Assembly (NCBI GenBank): GCA_019420465.1
Contig: JAHZHB010000122.1
Coordinates: forward strand, 3,032 to 9,476
Origin: Lachnospiraceae bacterium
Lineage (GTDB): Bacteria > Bacillota > Clostridia > Lachnospirales > Lachnospiraceae
Length of the DNA stretch: 6,445 nt
Reading direction: 5' to 3'
Part shown: piece after piece, positions 1-5,759 of the stretch
How positions within the stretch are numbered: position 1 is the stretch's first letter
Layout: each line of letters begins with the position of its first letter
Made by a program: the position numbers and the translations under genes
The notes under the pieces: generated by a model
The model's database searches: none
Told to the model about the DNA's origin: nothing
Seen by the model: only the letters and a program-made list of their open reading frames with translations

Positions 1-240
1 ATTGATCATCGGACGCATGCAGTTCGGTACATGCTCCTGATGTGCCCGGTGAATAGCAACACATTTTTTGCAGTTACCATGATAACGGCAGGCCTTCTGA
101 CATGGGCAGTGGTCTTTGTCCGCATATTCCGTCCGAAACGCACTGGCAAATTCTTCCTGAATCCGGAGTCCTTCCACACGGTTACCTTTATGAAATTCCT
201 GCATTGCACGTTTTTCCGTTTCGTTGCCATCAATAATCAT
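1..240 (-). CDS. Small cysteine-rich protein, C-terminus cut by window edge
   Basis: This reading frame runs from an ATG at 240 off the left edge, giving 80 visible residues. It begins MIIDGNETEKRAMQEF and is charged and probably helical up to about residue 43. A cysteine/histidine-rich part follows: C45-P-C47, C51, H54, C57-x2-C60, H64, H67 and C74, with the recognisable string ACRYHGNCKKC at 50-60. The spacing suggests a metal (zinc) site, which is inference. I know similar small proteins as conserved hypotheticals in Clostridia but cannot name a function. The start is supported by an AAAGGGA-type ribosome-binding site 7 bases upstream. A shorter ATG-initiated frame over the same DNA (233 to 6) lacks the ordered Cys pattern and is taken as a shadow. 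The gene lies downstream of the SIR2 remnant on the same strand but is separated from it by a terminator. Confidence 0.75.
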   Translation of the reverse strand, partial: MIIDGNETEKRAMQEFHKGNRVEGLRIQEEFASAFRTEYADKDHCPCQKACRYHGNCKKCVAIHRAHQEHVPNCMRPMIN

Positions 241-284
241 TCGACTGTCCCTTTCTATTTTCCAATCACAACCCTGCAGTCCTT

Positions 285-315
285 TTTATAGCAGGCGATG
301 CCATATGTACAGCAA
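285..315 (-). promoter_or_regulatory. Weak candidate promoter for the cysteine-rich gene
   Basis: Reading the minus strand, TTGCTG (310-315) is followed after 19 bases by TATAAA (285-290), about 45 bases before the cysteine-rich gene's ATG. The spacing is longer than the preferred 17 bases, so this is a weak sigma-A-type match. Its position just after the terminator of the preceding gene makes it sensible. Confidence 0.3.
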
Positions 316-352
316 AAAATCCGCCATACCTGTTATTCACAGTATAACGGAT
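313..352 (-). terminator. Rho-independent terminator behind the SIR2 remnant
   Basis: On the minus strand ATCCG (348-352) pairs with CGGAT (319-323). The interior pairs through two T-G wobbles and ATACTGT against ACAgGTAT with one bulged G, giving a stem of about 14 pairs with a GAATA loop. The stem runs straight into T's at 314-318. It starts about 20 bases after the SIR2 stop codon, as expected for the terminator of that gene. On the plus strand there is no T tract after the stem. Part of the sequence recurs near 5750-5786. Confidence 0.75.
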
Positions 353-374
353 TGCCACATAAAATACAACAAAT

Positions 375-803
375 CTATTTTTTCAGCTGTTCCAGAACCT
401 GTCCGATATCTGCATTTACACAGATCGACCGGTCTGCGATCTCTGTCGGTGCATATGCTTCGCTCTTGTTCAGACAGATATACGTTGCCTTTGGATATGC
501 ATTCGTCATCTGCCAGAACGGATACTTGATGATACCAGGCGTATTATAACCGACACCTGCTTCCAGAAAAACAAGCTGCAGATTCTTATGACGCTGAATG
601 AACTGATCATACCGCTCTGCAGCCTGGTGCCAGCCGGTATCCTCGACGAACGTATTGTCAGCTCTTAAGTTCATGCTCATCGGTCTGCCACATTTCGGAC
701 AATGTGGTACATGCTCTGCAAAAACCGCACATGCCAGCTTTACGCCCTCCGGCTTTATCAGCTTTCCTCCAAGACTGCAAAGCAGAAAAAAGTACGCACT
801 TTT
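375..803 (-). pseudogene. SIR2-family NAD-dependent deacylase/ADP-ribosyltransferase, C-terminal remnant
   Basis: The open frame covers about 142 residues, from just after two in-frame stops (TAA TAA at 804-809) to TAG at 375. It matches the C-terminal half of bacterial sirtuins: a CPKC zinc pair in HVPHCPKCGRPMSMNLR, then NTFVEDTGWHQAAERY, LEAGVGYNTPGIIKYPFW and SICVNADIGQVL. This pattern resembles the macrodomain-linked (SirTM-like) class, known in some Gram-positives to work in lipoate-linked ADP-ribosylation; that subclass call is from memory. The N-terminal Rossmann glycine-rich segment, the catalytic Asn/His region and the first zinc cysteine pair, roughly half a normal protein of about 290 residues, are absent. 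The first ATG in frame (680) lies inside the zinc module and has no ribosome-binding site. I therefore call it a 5'-truncated, non-functional remnant. The DNA just beyond it is occupied by the plus-strand esterase promoter. Confidence 0.8.
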
Positions 804-853
804 TTATTACATAGTCACCTTTTTGTAACTTACCGAATCTGTAATCCGTCCAC

Positions 854-887
854 TTGACTTGCACCTGCTATTTTCGTATGGTATAGT
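854..887 (+). promoter_or_regulatory. Candidate sigma-A promoter for the esterase genes
   Basis: Two overlapping matches share this stretch. TTGCAC (859-864) is followed after exactly 17 bases by TATAGT (882-887). TTGACT (854-859) is followed after 17 bases by TATGGT (877-882). The first has the better -10 and the second the better -35. Transcription would begin near 894, leaving an AT-rich leader of roughly 95 bases before the first esterase. Confidence 0.6.
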
Positions 888-977
888 AAAAATTAAACAG
901 ACAGTAGTATCGTATATAGATAAATTTTCAGAAAAATATATTAAATAATCACATATCTGCTGCAGATGTATGTATTC

Positions 978-985
978 AGGAGGTG
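978..985 (+). promoter_or_regulatory. Ribosome-binding site fixing the first esterase start
   Basis: AGGAGGTG is a near-perfect Shine-Dalgarno sequence. It ends a few bases before the ATG at 990 and lies downstream of the alternative in-frame ATG at 966, so it selects 990 as the start. Confidence 0.85.
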
Positions 986-989
986 TTTT

Positions 990-1763
990 ATGATCAAATT
1001 CTGGGATATCACGATTCCGGAGCTGACGGATAATGAACCGCGCAAGTCTTATATTTATGTACCGGATTCTTTTGCATGGGATCCCGGCAGACGTTATCCG
1101 GTTCTGTATATGTTTGATGGCCACAATGTATTTTTTGACTCTCATGCGACATATGGCAAATGCTGGGGAATGAAAGAATATCTGGAACAAACAGACACAC
1201 AGCTGATCGTGGCAGCTGTGGAGTGTAACCACAGTCCGGACAATGACCGTCTGCGGGAATATTCCCCCTATGATTTCTCCGATCCGGCTTTTGGCGAATT
1301 TAAGGGCAAAGGTGATCTGACACTTCGATGGCTGACCCAGGTGTTCAAGCCCTATATCGATGCGCACTATCCTACGCTTCCGGCACGCGAATATACCTAT
1401 ATCGGCGGCAGCTCGATGGGCGGACTGATGAGTCTGTATGCCGTTCTGTCCTATAATCATATCTTTTCCGGTGCGATGTGTATGTCCCCATCGCTGTGGG
1501 TTGCACCGAACAAGCTGCACACGCTGATCCGCCAGAGTGCTCTTTCCACTGATACGGATATCTACATTGACTACGGAGAAAAGGAAGGCCAGGAGCAGCG
1601 TGACCGGCTGCGACAGTTTTTCAGTATTATCCATGATCTGCAGAGCAAATATATCTGTGTGACCAGCCGTGTCATCCCGGGAGGAACACACTGTGAAGCC
1701 AGTTGGGAAAAACAGCTTCCCTTTGCGATCCCGGCGCTTTTATACCGGCAGTTTTCCCAGTAA
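990..1763 (+). CDS. Esterase-family alpha/beta hydrolase (putative esterase, PF00756-like)
   Basis: The 257-residue protein matches the putative-esterase (esterase D/feruloyl-esterase-like) branch of serine hydrolases, which cleave carboxylic esters. An early strand and oxyanion region reads RRYPVLYMFDGHN (34-46). The nucleophile elbow is YIGGSSMGGLMSLY (137-150) with Ser142 in G-x-S-x-G, followed by the typical MCMSPSLW (163-170). A strand YIDYGEKEG (192-200) carries the likely acid, and GGTHCEASW (231-239) carries the likely catalytic His234. There is no signal peptide, so it should be cytoplasmic. The start at 990 follows from the AGGAGG ribosome-binding site; the upstream ATG at 966 would place that site inside the gene. 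It is the first gene after the candidate promoter, with another esterase 90 bases downstream and an ATP-grasp remnant after that. The substrate cannot be read from sequence. Confidence 0.85.
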   Translation: MIKFWDITIPELTDNEPRKSYIYVPDSFAWDPGRRYPVLYMFDGHNVFFDSHATYGKCWGMKEYLEQTDTQLIVAAVECNHSPDNDRLREYSPYDFSDPAFGEFKGKGDLTLRWLTQVFKPYIDAHYPTLPAREYTYIGGSSMGGLMSLYAVLSYNHIFSGAMCMSPSLWVAPNKLHTLIRQSALSTDTDIYIDYGEKEGQEQRDRLRQFFSIIHDLQSKYICVTSRVIPGGTHCEASWEKQLPFAIPALLYRQFSQ

Positions 1764-1818
1764 GCCTGAAGGAAACTATGCAAATACGGAAATGTCTTTT
1801 CAGGCAGACGTTCTGACA
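1764..1818 (+). other. Intergenic hairpins between the two esterases
   Basis: GCCTGAA (1764-1770) and TTCAGGC (1799-1805) form a perfect 7-bp inverted repeat, extendable by two G-T pairs, starting directly after the first esterase stop. A second short hairpin, CAGA-cgt-TCTG (1805-1815), shares base 1805, so the two would compete. Neither is followed by a T tract. They could be mRNA processing or stability elements rather than terminators. Confidence 0.3.
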
Positions 1819-1853
1819 TATAAGCCTATACATAGGGAAGGGAGTGGTGAAAC

Positions 1854-2642
1854 ATGTATATCCGTTATCAGAAAATGTACAGTGAAACGCTTGGCAGGGA
1901 TATGGAATACAAGATCTACGGGCACGGTGGACGTCCGGTACTGTATATCCCCTGTCAGGACGGCAGATTTTATGATTTTGAAAACTTTGGTATGATAAAT
2001 ACATTTCGGCCATGGATCGATGAGGGAAAGCTGACCGTATTTTCCATCGATACGATCGATGCCGAAACATGGTCAGATAAAACCGGAGATCCACGCTGGC
2101 GTATTGAACGCTACGAGGCATGGATCTGGTATATCGTCAGGGAAATGGTGCCCGTGATTGAAAAAATATCTCACGAAAGTGGATACACAGCCAACTGTCC
2201 GGATATTCTGATCTTTGGCTGCAGTCTCGGTGCTACACATGCGACCAACCTGTTTCTTCGTTTTCCGCAGATCTTTACCGGGCTTCTGGCCCTCAGCGGA
2301 CTGTATACCGCCGACTATGGCTTTGACGGCTATATAGACGATCTGGTCTACCAGAATTCTCCTGTGCATTATCTGCGCAATATGCCTGCCGATCATCCGT
2401 TTATCGATCTGTATAACCACAATAAGGGTGTGATCTGTGTCGGCCAGGGTCCGTGGGAAATGCCGCAGCTGACGAGAGATCTGGATGCGCTTTTAAAGGA
2501 AAAAGGTATTCATATCTGGGTGGATTACTGGGGCTATGATGTAGCGCATGACTGGGACTGGTGGTTCAGGCAGGCAGCCTATTTTCTGCCGTATATACTG
2601 GACGAAACACATGCGGATTCTCAGAATGCTTCTGACCAATAA
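1854..2642 (+). CDS. Second esterase-family alpha/beta hydrolase
   Basis: This 262-residue protein has a diverged esterase-family fold. VLYIPCQDGRFYDF (29-42) occupies the oxyanion-strand position. ILIFGCSLGATHATN (118-132) is the nucleophile elbow with Ser124 in G-x-S-x-G, followed by ALSGLY (146-151). WVDYWGYDVAHDWDWW (222-237) is an aromatic-rich C-terminal stretch in which His232 is the likely catalytic base. The fold order is that of the preceding esterase, but the two are clearly different proteins, and the tryptophan-rich end suggests a different substrate pocket. No signal peptide or membrane segment is seen. A GGGAG ribosome-binding site (1840-1844) stands 9 bases before the ATG. The gene probably shares a transcript with the upstream esterase and with the broken ATP-grasp gene 103 bases downstream. 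Substrate unknown. Confidence 0.8.
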   Translation: MYIRYQKMYSETLGRDMEYKIYGHGGRPVLYIPCQDGRFYDFENFGMINTFRPWIDEGKLTVFSIDTIDAETWSDKTGDPRWRIERYEAWIWYIVREMVPVIEKISHESGYTANCPDILIFGCSLGATHATNLFLRFPQIFTGLLALSGLYTADYGFDGYIDDLVYQNSPVHYLRNMPADHPFIDLYNHNKGVICVGQGPWEMPQLTRDLDALLKEKGIHIWVDYWGYDVAHDWDWWFRQAAYFLPYILDETHADSQNASDQ

Positions 2643-2660
2643 TCTGCAGCATTGTTTTTT
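2625..2660 (+). terminator. Weak terminator-like hairpin over the second esterase stop
   Basis: AATGCT (2625-2630) and AGCATT (2648-2653) form a 6-bp stem with a 17-base loop that spans the stop codon, followed by G and six T's (2655-2660). The stem is short and AT-rich, so any termination would be partial. The loop size also makes this a doubtful call. Confidence 0.3.
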
Positions 2661-2675
2661 ATTCTGTATACAGTA

Positions 2676-2725
2676 AATGGCCTGCACTGCTTCTGTCGTT
2701 TTTATATCTGCCGTTGCAGGCCATT
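2676..2725 (+). other. 11-bp inverted repeat in the leader of the ATP-grasp gene
   Basis: AATGGCCTGCA (2676-2686) and TGCAGGCCATT (2715-2725) are perfect reverse complements separated by 28 bases. The right arm ends 6 bases before the GAGGAG ribosome-binding site of the ATP-grasp remnant. No T tract follows, so it is not a simple terminator. It could be a leader structure, a protein-binding site or a small mobile-repeat trace. A 10-bp palindrome, CTGTATACAG (2664-2673), lies immediately before it. Confidence 0.5.
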
Positions 2726-2745
2726 ACAAACGAGGAGTGTTACCA

Positions 2746-3767
2746 ATGAAAAATTTTGTTTTTATCTCGCCGAATTTTCCGACGAATTACTGGATGTTTG
2801 CCCGTGCGCTCAGGGACAATGGACTGCGTGTACTTGGCATCGGGGATCAGCCCTACGATGAGCTTTCGTGGGAGTTAAAGGATGCTTTGGGTGAATATTA
2901 TAAAGTAGATAATCTGGAGGATTATGATGAAGTCTACCGGGCGGTGGCTTTTTTCATTTTCAAATACGGACGGATTGACTGGCTCGAGTCAAACAATGAA
3001 TACTGGCTGGAACAGGACGCACGGTTGCGGACAGATTTTCATATTACTTCTGGTTTCCAGACTTCGGATATGCCACGTATCCGCTACAAGTCACATATGA
3101 AAGAATATTATCAGCGGGCAGGAATTCCGACAGCACGTTATCATATGGTCGACACGCTCTCGGGCTGGATGTTTCTTTTATCATGGAGGAGTTTATCTGT
3201 GCTGAGATCCATTCGTATGATGCGATCATCGACAGTCACGGGGAGCCTTTGTTTGAGACGGGAAATGTGACACCGGTATCTATTATGGATATTGTGAATG
3301 ACCGGCTGGATTCGATCTACTACATTGTTAAGAAGCTGGAGGCATCTACGCGGACTGCGGGACGTGCCTGTGTGAAGAGTTTCGGTGTCAGAAGCCGGTT
3401 TGTACATTTTGAGTTTTTCCATCTGCTGAAGGATCATGCCGGACTTGGCAAAGCCGGTGATCTGGTGGCACTGGAAGTCAATATGCGTCCTTCGGGTGGA
3501 TTCACACCGGATATGATCGCTTTTGATAAGAGTACGGTAGAAACAGGGAATGATGGATTCTGTGTCTTTGTGGGGCGCAGGGATACGGCTTCATATGTGA
3601 TGTCTGAGGCTGATGTCCGGGCCAGATACGGAGCATATATTAAAATGGATACGCGGATGCCTGCGGCTCTGTCGGGAGCAATGGGGGATCATGTATTTAT
3701 CGCTCGGTTTGAAACAAAGCAGAAAATGAATGGGTTTGTACGGGCGGTGACACGCAGAGCCGACTGA
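2746..3767 (+). pseudogene. ATP-grasp ligase, frameshifted with internal deletions
   Basis: The start at 2746 has a GAGGAG site (2732-2737) 8 bases upstream. The first part reads KNFVFISPNFPTNYW, then an N-terminal nucleotide-binding-like domain, IDWLESNNEYWLEQDARL, and the linker YYQRAGIPTARYHMVDTLSG. Near 3160-3170 the homology leaves this frame, which stops at 3270. It resumes one frame over at DVSFIMEEFICAEIHSYD and ends at 3767 with LEVNMRPSGGFTPDM, the ATP-grasp Glu/Asn metal-binding motif, and VFVGRRD. ATP-grasp enzymes join a carboxylate to an amine or other nucleophile through an acyl-phosphate. Between AGIPTARYH and MEEF they need a VVKP-lysine strand and a glycine-rich loop of about 40 residues, and this is missing. 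A shorter in-frame loss after GGFTPDM also seems likely from memory of relatives. Neither half should be active. An ATG at 3183 has no ribosome-binding site. A sequencing or assembly error could explain a single base shift but not the missing segment. Confidence 0.8.
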
Positions 3768-3790
3768 CGGGTGTTCATGCGGCTGTATTG

Positions 3791-4003
3791 CAAAACAGAG
3801 GGAGCTTCCCGGTACATAGAATATTCTCCCTGCAAACAAGCGCAACGCTTTGCCGAACTAACGGCTAACTGCATCTAACGCGCTCACTAAAGCGGGCTCG
3901 CGTGTAAGATTCCGTAAGCCGTGGATTTCGTCAAAGCTAAGAACGCGCTTTTCATCGTTTGCAGGGAGAATATTCTATGTACCGGGAAGCTCCCTCTGTT
4001 TTG
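3791..4003. repeat. 213-bp palindromic element with perfect 47-bp inverted repeats
   Basis: Bases 3791-3837 and 3957-4003 are exact reverse complements over all 47 positions. The pairing resumes inward as AAGCGC (3838-3843) with GCGCTT (3945-3950) after a 6-base bulge. The 119-base centre holds smaller hairpins: AAGCG-caa-CGCTT (3838-3850), GCCG-aactaa-CGGC (3852-3865), and ACGCG (3878-3882) with CGCGT (3899-3903). CTAAC occurs three times between 3858 and 3879. No transposase or recombinase frame lies inside, and I see no clear target duplication at the ends. It fills the gap between two convergent genes, starting 23 bases after the ATP-grasp stop and 18 bases from the folBK stop. It fits a MITE-like non-autonomous element or a large dispersed palindromic repeat, and as RNA it would fold into a very long hairpin from either side. 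Confidence 0.85.
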
Positions 4004-4021
4004 TTCGCAGCCAATTCACTT

Positions 4022-4837
4022 CTATCTCTCTTTCAGTTCCATCAAAAGATCCTGAATAGTCTTATGATATACCGGATGTACCAGTCCCGGAGCGATTTCG
4101 TTCATTGGAACAAGGACAAAGTCCCGCTGTGCGATACCGATATGCGGGATATTGAGATCGTCACTGGACAGGATCAGATCATCATAGAAAAGTATGTCAA
4201 GATCCAGCGTACGCGGTCCCCAGTGAATGATCCGCTCTCTGCCTGCTTCCGCTTCGATACTGTTTAAAAGATATAGGAGCTCCTCAGGGTTAAGAAGCGT
4301 ATCCATCTCCAGAACCGCATTTAAAAAGTCCGGCTGGTCAGTCACTCCGAAGGGCTTGGTCACAAGGTAATGGGATACCTTGTTTACACGGCAGCCCGGC
4401 GTGCTGGACAGCTCACGGACGGCAAAATCCAGATTGCCTTTCTGGTTGCCCATGTTCGAACCGAGAGCAATATAGGCTTTGTGCCAGCCTCTCTCAATCT
4501 CTACAGAAACCGTGTCAAGCGGCAGTCCTACAGGTGCCCATGGCTTTTTGATCTCCAGACGGATCTTACGAATCGGGTATTCCTGCAACAGGCAGGCCGC
4601 CATACGTTCTGCCACAGCTTCGATAAGCTTGCAGGTATTTTCCTCCATAAAGCGCTTGATCCGATGGGAAACTGCACCGTAATCGATGGAATGGTTCAGA
4701 TCATCCTCGAGACCGGCACGACGGATGTCTGTGTAGAGATCGGCGCTGACCATGAACTTCTGGCCAAGAGCATTTTCCTCCGGAAAAACTCCGTGTTTTG
4801 CCCATATCTCCAGATTCTTAATATGAATGATATCCAT
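4022..4837 (-). CDS. folBK: Bifunctional dihydroneopterin aldolase / HPPK (FolB-FolK fusion)
   Basis: This 271-residue fusion carries two consecutive steps of folate synthesis. Residues 1 to about 117 are FolB: MDIIHIKNLEIWAKHGVFPE opens the domain, with the active-site Glu at 20/21, Tyr53 in SIDYGAV and the catalytic Lys at 97/98 in IKKPWAPVG. It cleaves dihydroneopterin to 6-hydroxymethyl-dihydropterin and glycolaldehyde. Residues from about 119 to 271 are FolK, which pyrophosphorylates that product with ATP: AYIALGSNMGNQ (121-132), KPFGVTDQPDFLNAV (161-175), the Mg-binding WGPRTLDLDIL (206-216, Asp212 and Asp214) and IPHIGIAQRDFVLVP (230-244). All key motifs are intact. An AGGAG site (4845-4849) stands 7 bases before the ATG, and the gap to the folP stop is only 19 bases, so it is co-transcribed with folP. 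Such fusions are known in Gram-positives. It is the last gene of the operon before the large palindrome. Confidence 0.95.
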   Translation of the reverse strand: MDIIHIKNLEIWAKHGVFPEENALGQKFMVSADLYTDIRRAGLEDDLNHSIDYGAVSHRIKRFMEENTCKLIEAVAERMAACLLQEYPIRKIRLEIKKPWAPVGLPLDTVSVEIERGWHKAYIALGSNMGNQKGNLDFAVRELSSTPGCRVNKVSHYLVTKPFGVTDQPDFLNAVLEMDTLLNPEELLYLLNSIEAEAGRERIIHWGPRTLDLDILFYDDLILSSDDLNIPHIGIAQRDFVLVPMNEIAPGLVHPVYHKTIQDLLMELKER

Positions 4838-4856
4838 TACTTATCTCCTGTTTTCT

Positions 4857-5666
4857 TTATTTTCCAAGAATAGCTTCTGTCATACGGATCGCACGTGCAT
4901 TTTCCTTCACATCGTGCACACGGACAAAAGCGCAGCCCTTCATTACACCGATCACGCTGGTGGCCACCGTACCTTCCATACGTTCGGAGGCCGGCAGATC
5001 CAGTGTCAGACCGATAACGGACTTGCGGGAAGTGCCAAGAAGTACCGGATAACCAAGAGTTAACAGCTGGTCTACATGGTGGATAGCTTCCAGATTATTT
5101 TCGTATGTCTTACCGAAGCCGACGCCCGGATCCAGGCAGATCTTATCGTCTGCGATACCGGCCTTTTTGGCAATGGCAATCGTTTCTTTCAGATCATTGA
5201 GCATATCCGGCATAAAATCTGTATAGTCTGCTTCTTTACGATTGTGCATCAGACAGCAGGCAGCACCAGTTTTGGCGATCACATCAGCCATCTTTTCATC
5301 GTATTTCAGTCCCCAGATATCGTTGACCATATCTGCACCGGCCTCTACGGCAGCTCTGGCCACGGCACTTTTGTAGGTATCGATGGAAACAGCCACGTCA
5401 AAACGCTTTTTCAGCTCACGGATGATCGGTACAACACGGGAGATCTCCTCCTCATCGGAGATCATCGTATAACCCGGACGGGTAGACTCTCCGCCAACAT
5501 CGATAATCGTAGCTCCATCTTCAATCATCTGTGCCGCATGCTCCATCGCACGGTCCATATCGTTCCATTTGCCACCATCGGAAAAAGAATCCGGTGTCAC
5601 ATTCAGGATACCCATCACATAACAATGTTTGTCCGTGTCAAACTTGTACTTTCCCATCTGCATCAT
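4857..5666 (-). CDS. folP: Dihydropteroate synthase
   Basis: This 269-residue TIM-barrel enzyme condenses 6-hydroxymethyl-dihydropterin pyrophosphate with p-aminobenzoate to give dihydropteroate, and is the sulfonamide target. Visible landmarks are MGILNVTPDSFSDGG (18-32), GGESTRPG (58-65), SIDTYKS (94-100), MVNDIWGL (113-120), CLDPGVGFGKT (177-187), GTSRKSVIG (211-219) and RVHDV (249-253). Phe28 and Pro64, places where sulfonamide-resistance changes are known in E. coli FolP, have the ordinary residues, so sensitivity is expected (inference). The frame is open upstream to an ATG at 5738, but those 24 residues have no family similarity and contain a hairpin. The start at 5666 is preceded by AAGGAG at 7 bases and gives the usual length. 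A second ATG follows immediately at 5663. It lies 108 bases after the HD gene and 19 bases before folBK. Confidence 0.96.
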   Translation of the reverse strand: MMQMGKYKFDTDKHCYVMGILNVTPDSFSDGGKWNDMDRAMEHAAQMIEDGATIIDVGGESTRPGYTMISDEEEISRVVPIIRELKKRFDVAVSIDTYKSAVARAAVEAGADMVNDIWGLKYDEKMADVIAKTGAACCLMHNRKEADYTDFMPDMLNDLKETIAIAKKAGIADDKICLDPGVGFGKTYENNLEAIHHVDQLLTLGYPVLLGTSRKSVIGLTLDLPASERMEGTVATSVIGVMKGCAFVRVHDVKENARAIRMTEAILGK

Positions 5667-5673
5667 AGTATTT

Positions 5674-5679
5674 CTCCTT
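5674..5679 (-). promoter_or_regulatory. Ribosome-binding site fixing the folP start
   Basis: On the minus strand AAGGAG stands 7 bases before the ATG at 5666. It rules out the longer frame from 5738, whose start would lie upstream of this site and of the hairpin at 5690-5704. Confidence 0.85.
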
Positions 5680-5689
5680 TTCCCCGGAT

Positions 5690-5704
5690 CAGGCACCGTG
5701 CCTG
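5690..5704 (-). other. Compact hairpin just before the folP ribosome-binding site
   Basis: CAGGCAC and GTGCCTG are perfect complements around one central base, so in RNA this would be a 6-bp GC-rich stem with a 3-base loop. It ends about 10 bases before the AAGGAG site of folP, with no T tract. It could tune folP translation or protect the 5' end of a processed message; this is inference. Confidence 0.45.
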
Positions 5705-5728
5705 TACAGGTTCTCTGTATATTTTTGT

Positions 5729-5753
5729 CATACCGCACATAATTTACGGTATG
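5729..5753 (-). other. 7-bp inverted repeat in the HD-folP spacer
   Basis: CATACCG (5729-5735) and CGGTATG (5747-5753) are perfect complements with an 11-base AT-rich loop. It follows closely on the terminator-like hairpin at the HD stop codon. No T tract follows on the operon strand. Together the hairpins occupy most of the 108-base spacer. Confidence 0.4.
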
Positions 5754-5759
5754 TACAGC

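Noticed and set aside
341..369. Minus-strand promoter TTGTAT - 17 bases - TATACT
   Set aside because: Spacing and boxes look good, but the -10 lies inside the upstream arm of the SIR2 terminator, so any transcript would start within the hairpin. Probably a coincidence of AT-rich sequence.
807..1691. Long minus-strand open frame (294 residues) opposite the first esterase
   Set aside because: It is antisense to a gene with an intact catalytic serine and histidine and a strong ribosome-binding site. Its translation shows no domain-like pattern.
1672..2121. Minus-strand frame of 149 residues
   Set aside because: It overlaps the ends of both esterases in antisense, has no ribosome-binding site I can see, and its composition is not protein-like.
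3791..4003. Phase-variable invertible promoter
   Set aside because: The arms are much longer than usual for such switches, the flanking genes converge so no gene would be driven, no good -35/-10 pair is evident in the centre, and no recombinase gene is nearby.
3959..4267. Plus-strand frame starting in the right arm of the palindrome
   Set aside because: The same residues (LQGEYSMYREAPSV) appear on the minus strand from the left arm only because the arms are inverted copies. The rest is antisense to folBK.
4370..4873. Plus-strand frame of 167 residues
   Set aside because: It is a shadow opposite the FolB-FolK fusion, whose motifs are all intact on the other strand.
5667..5738. Longer folP reading from an ATG at 5738
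   Set aside because: The extra 24 residues do not resemble the family, cover a hairpin, and lie upstream of the true ribosome-binding site.
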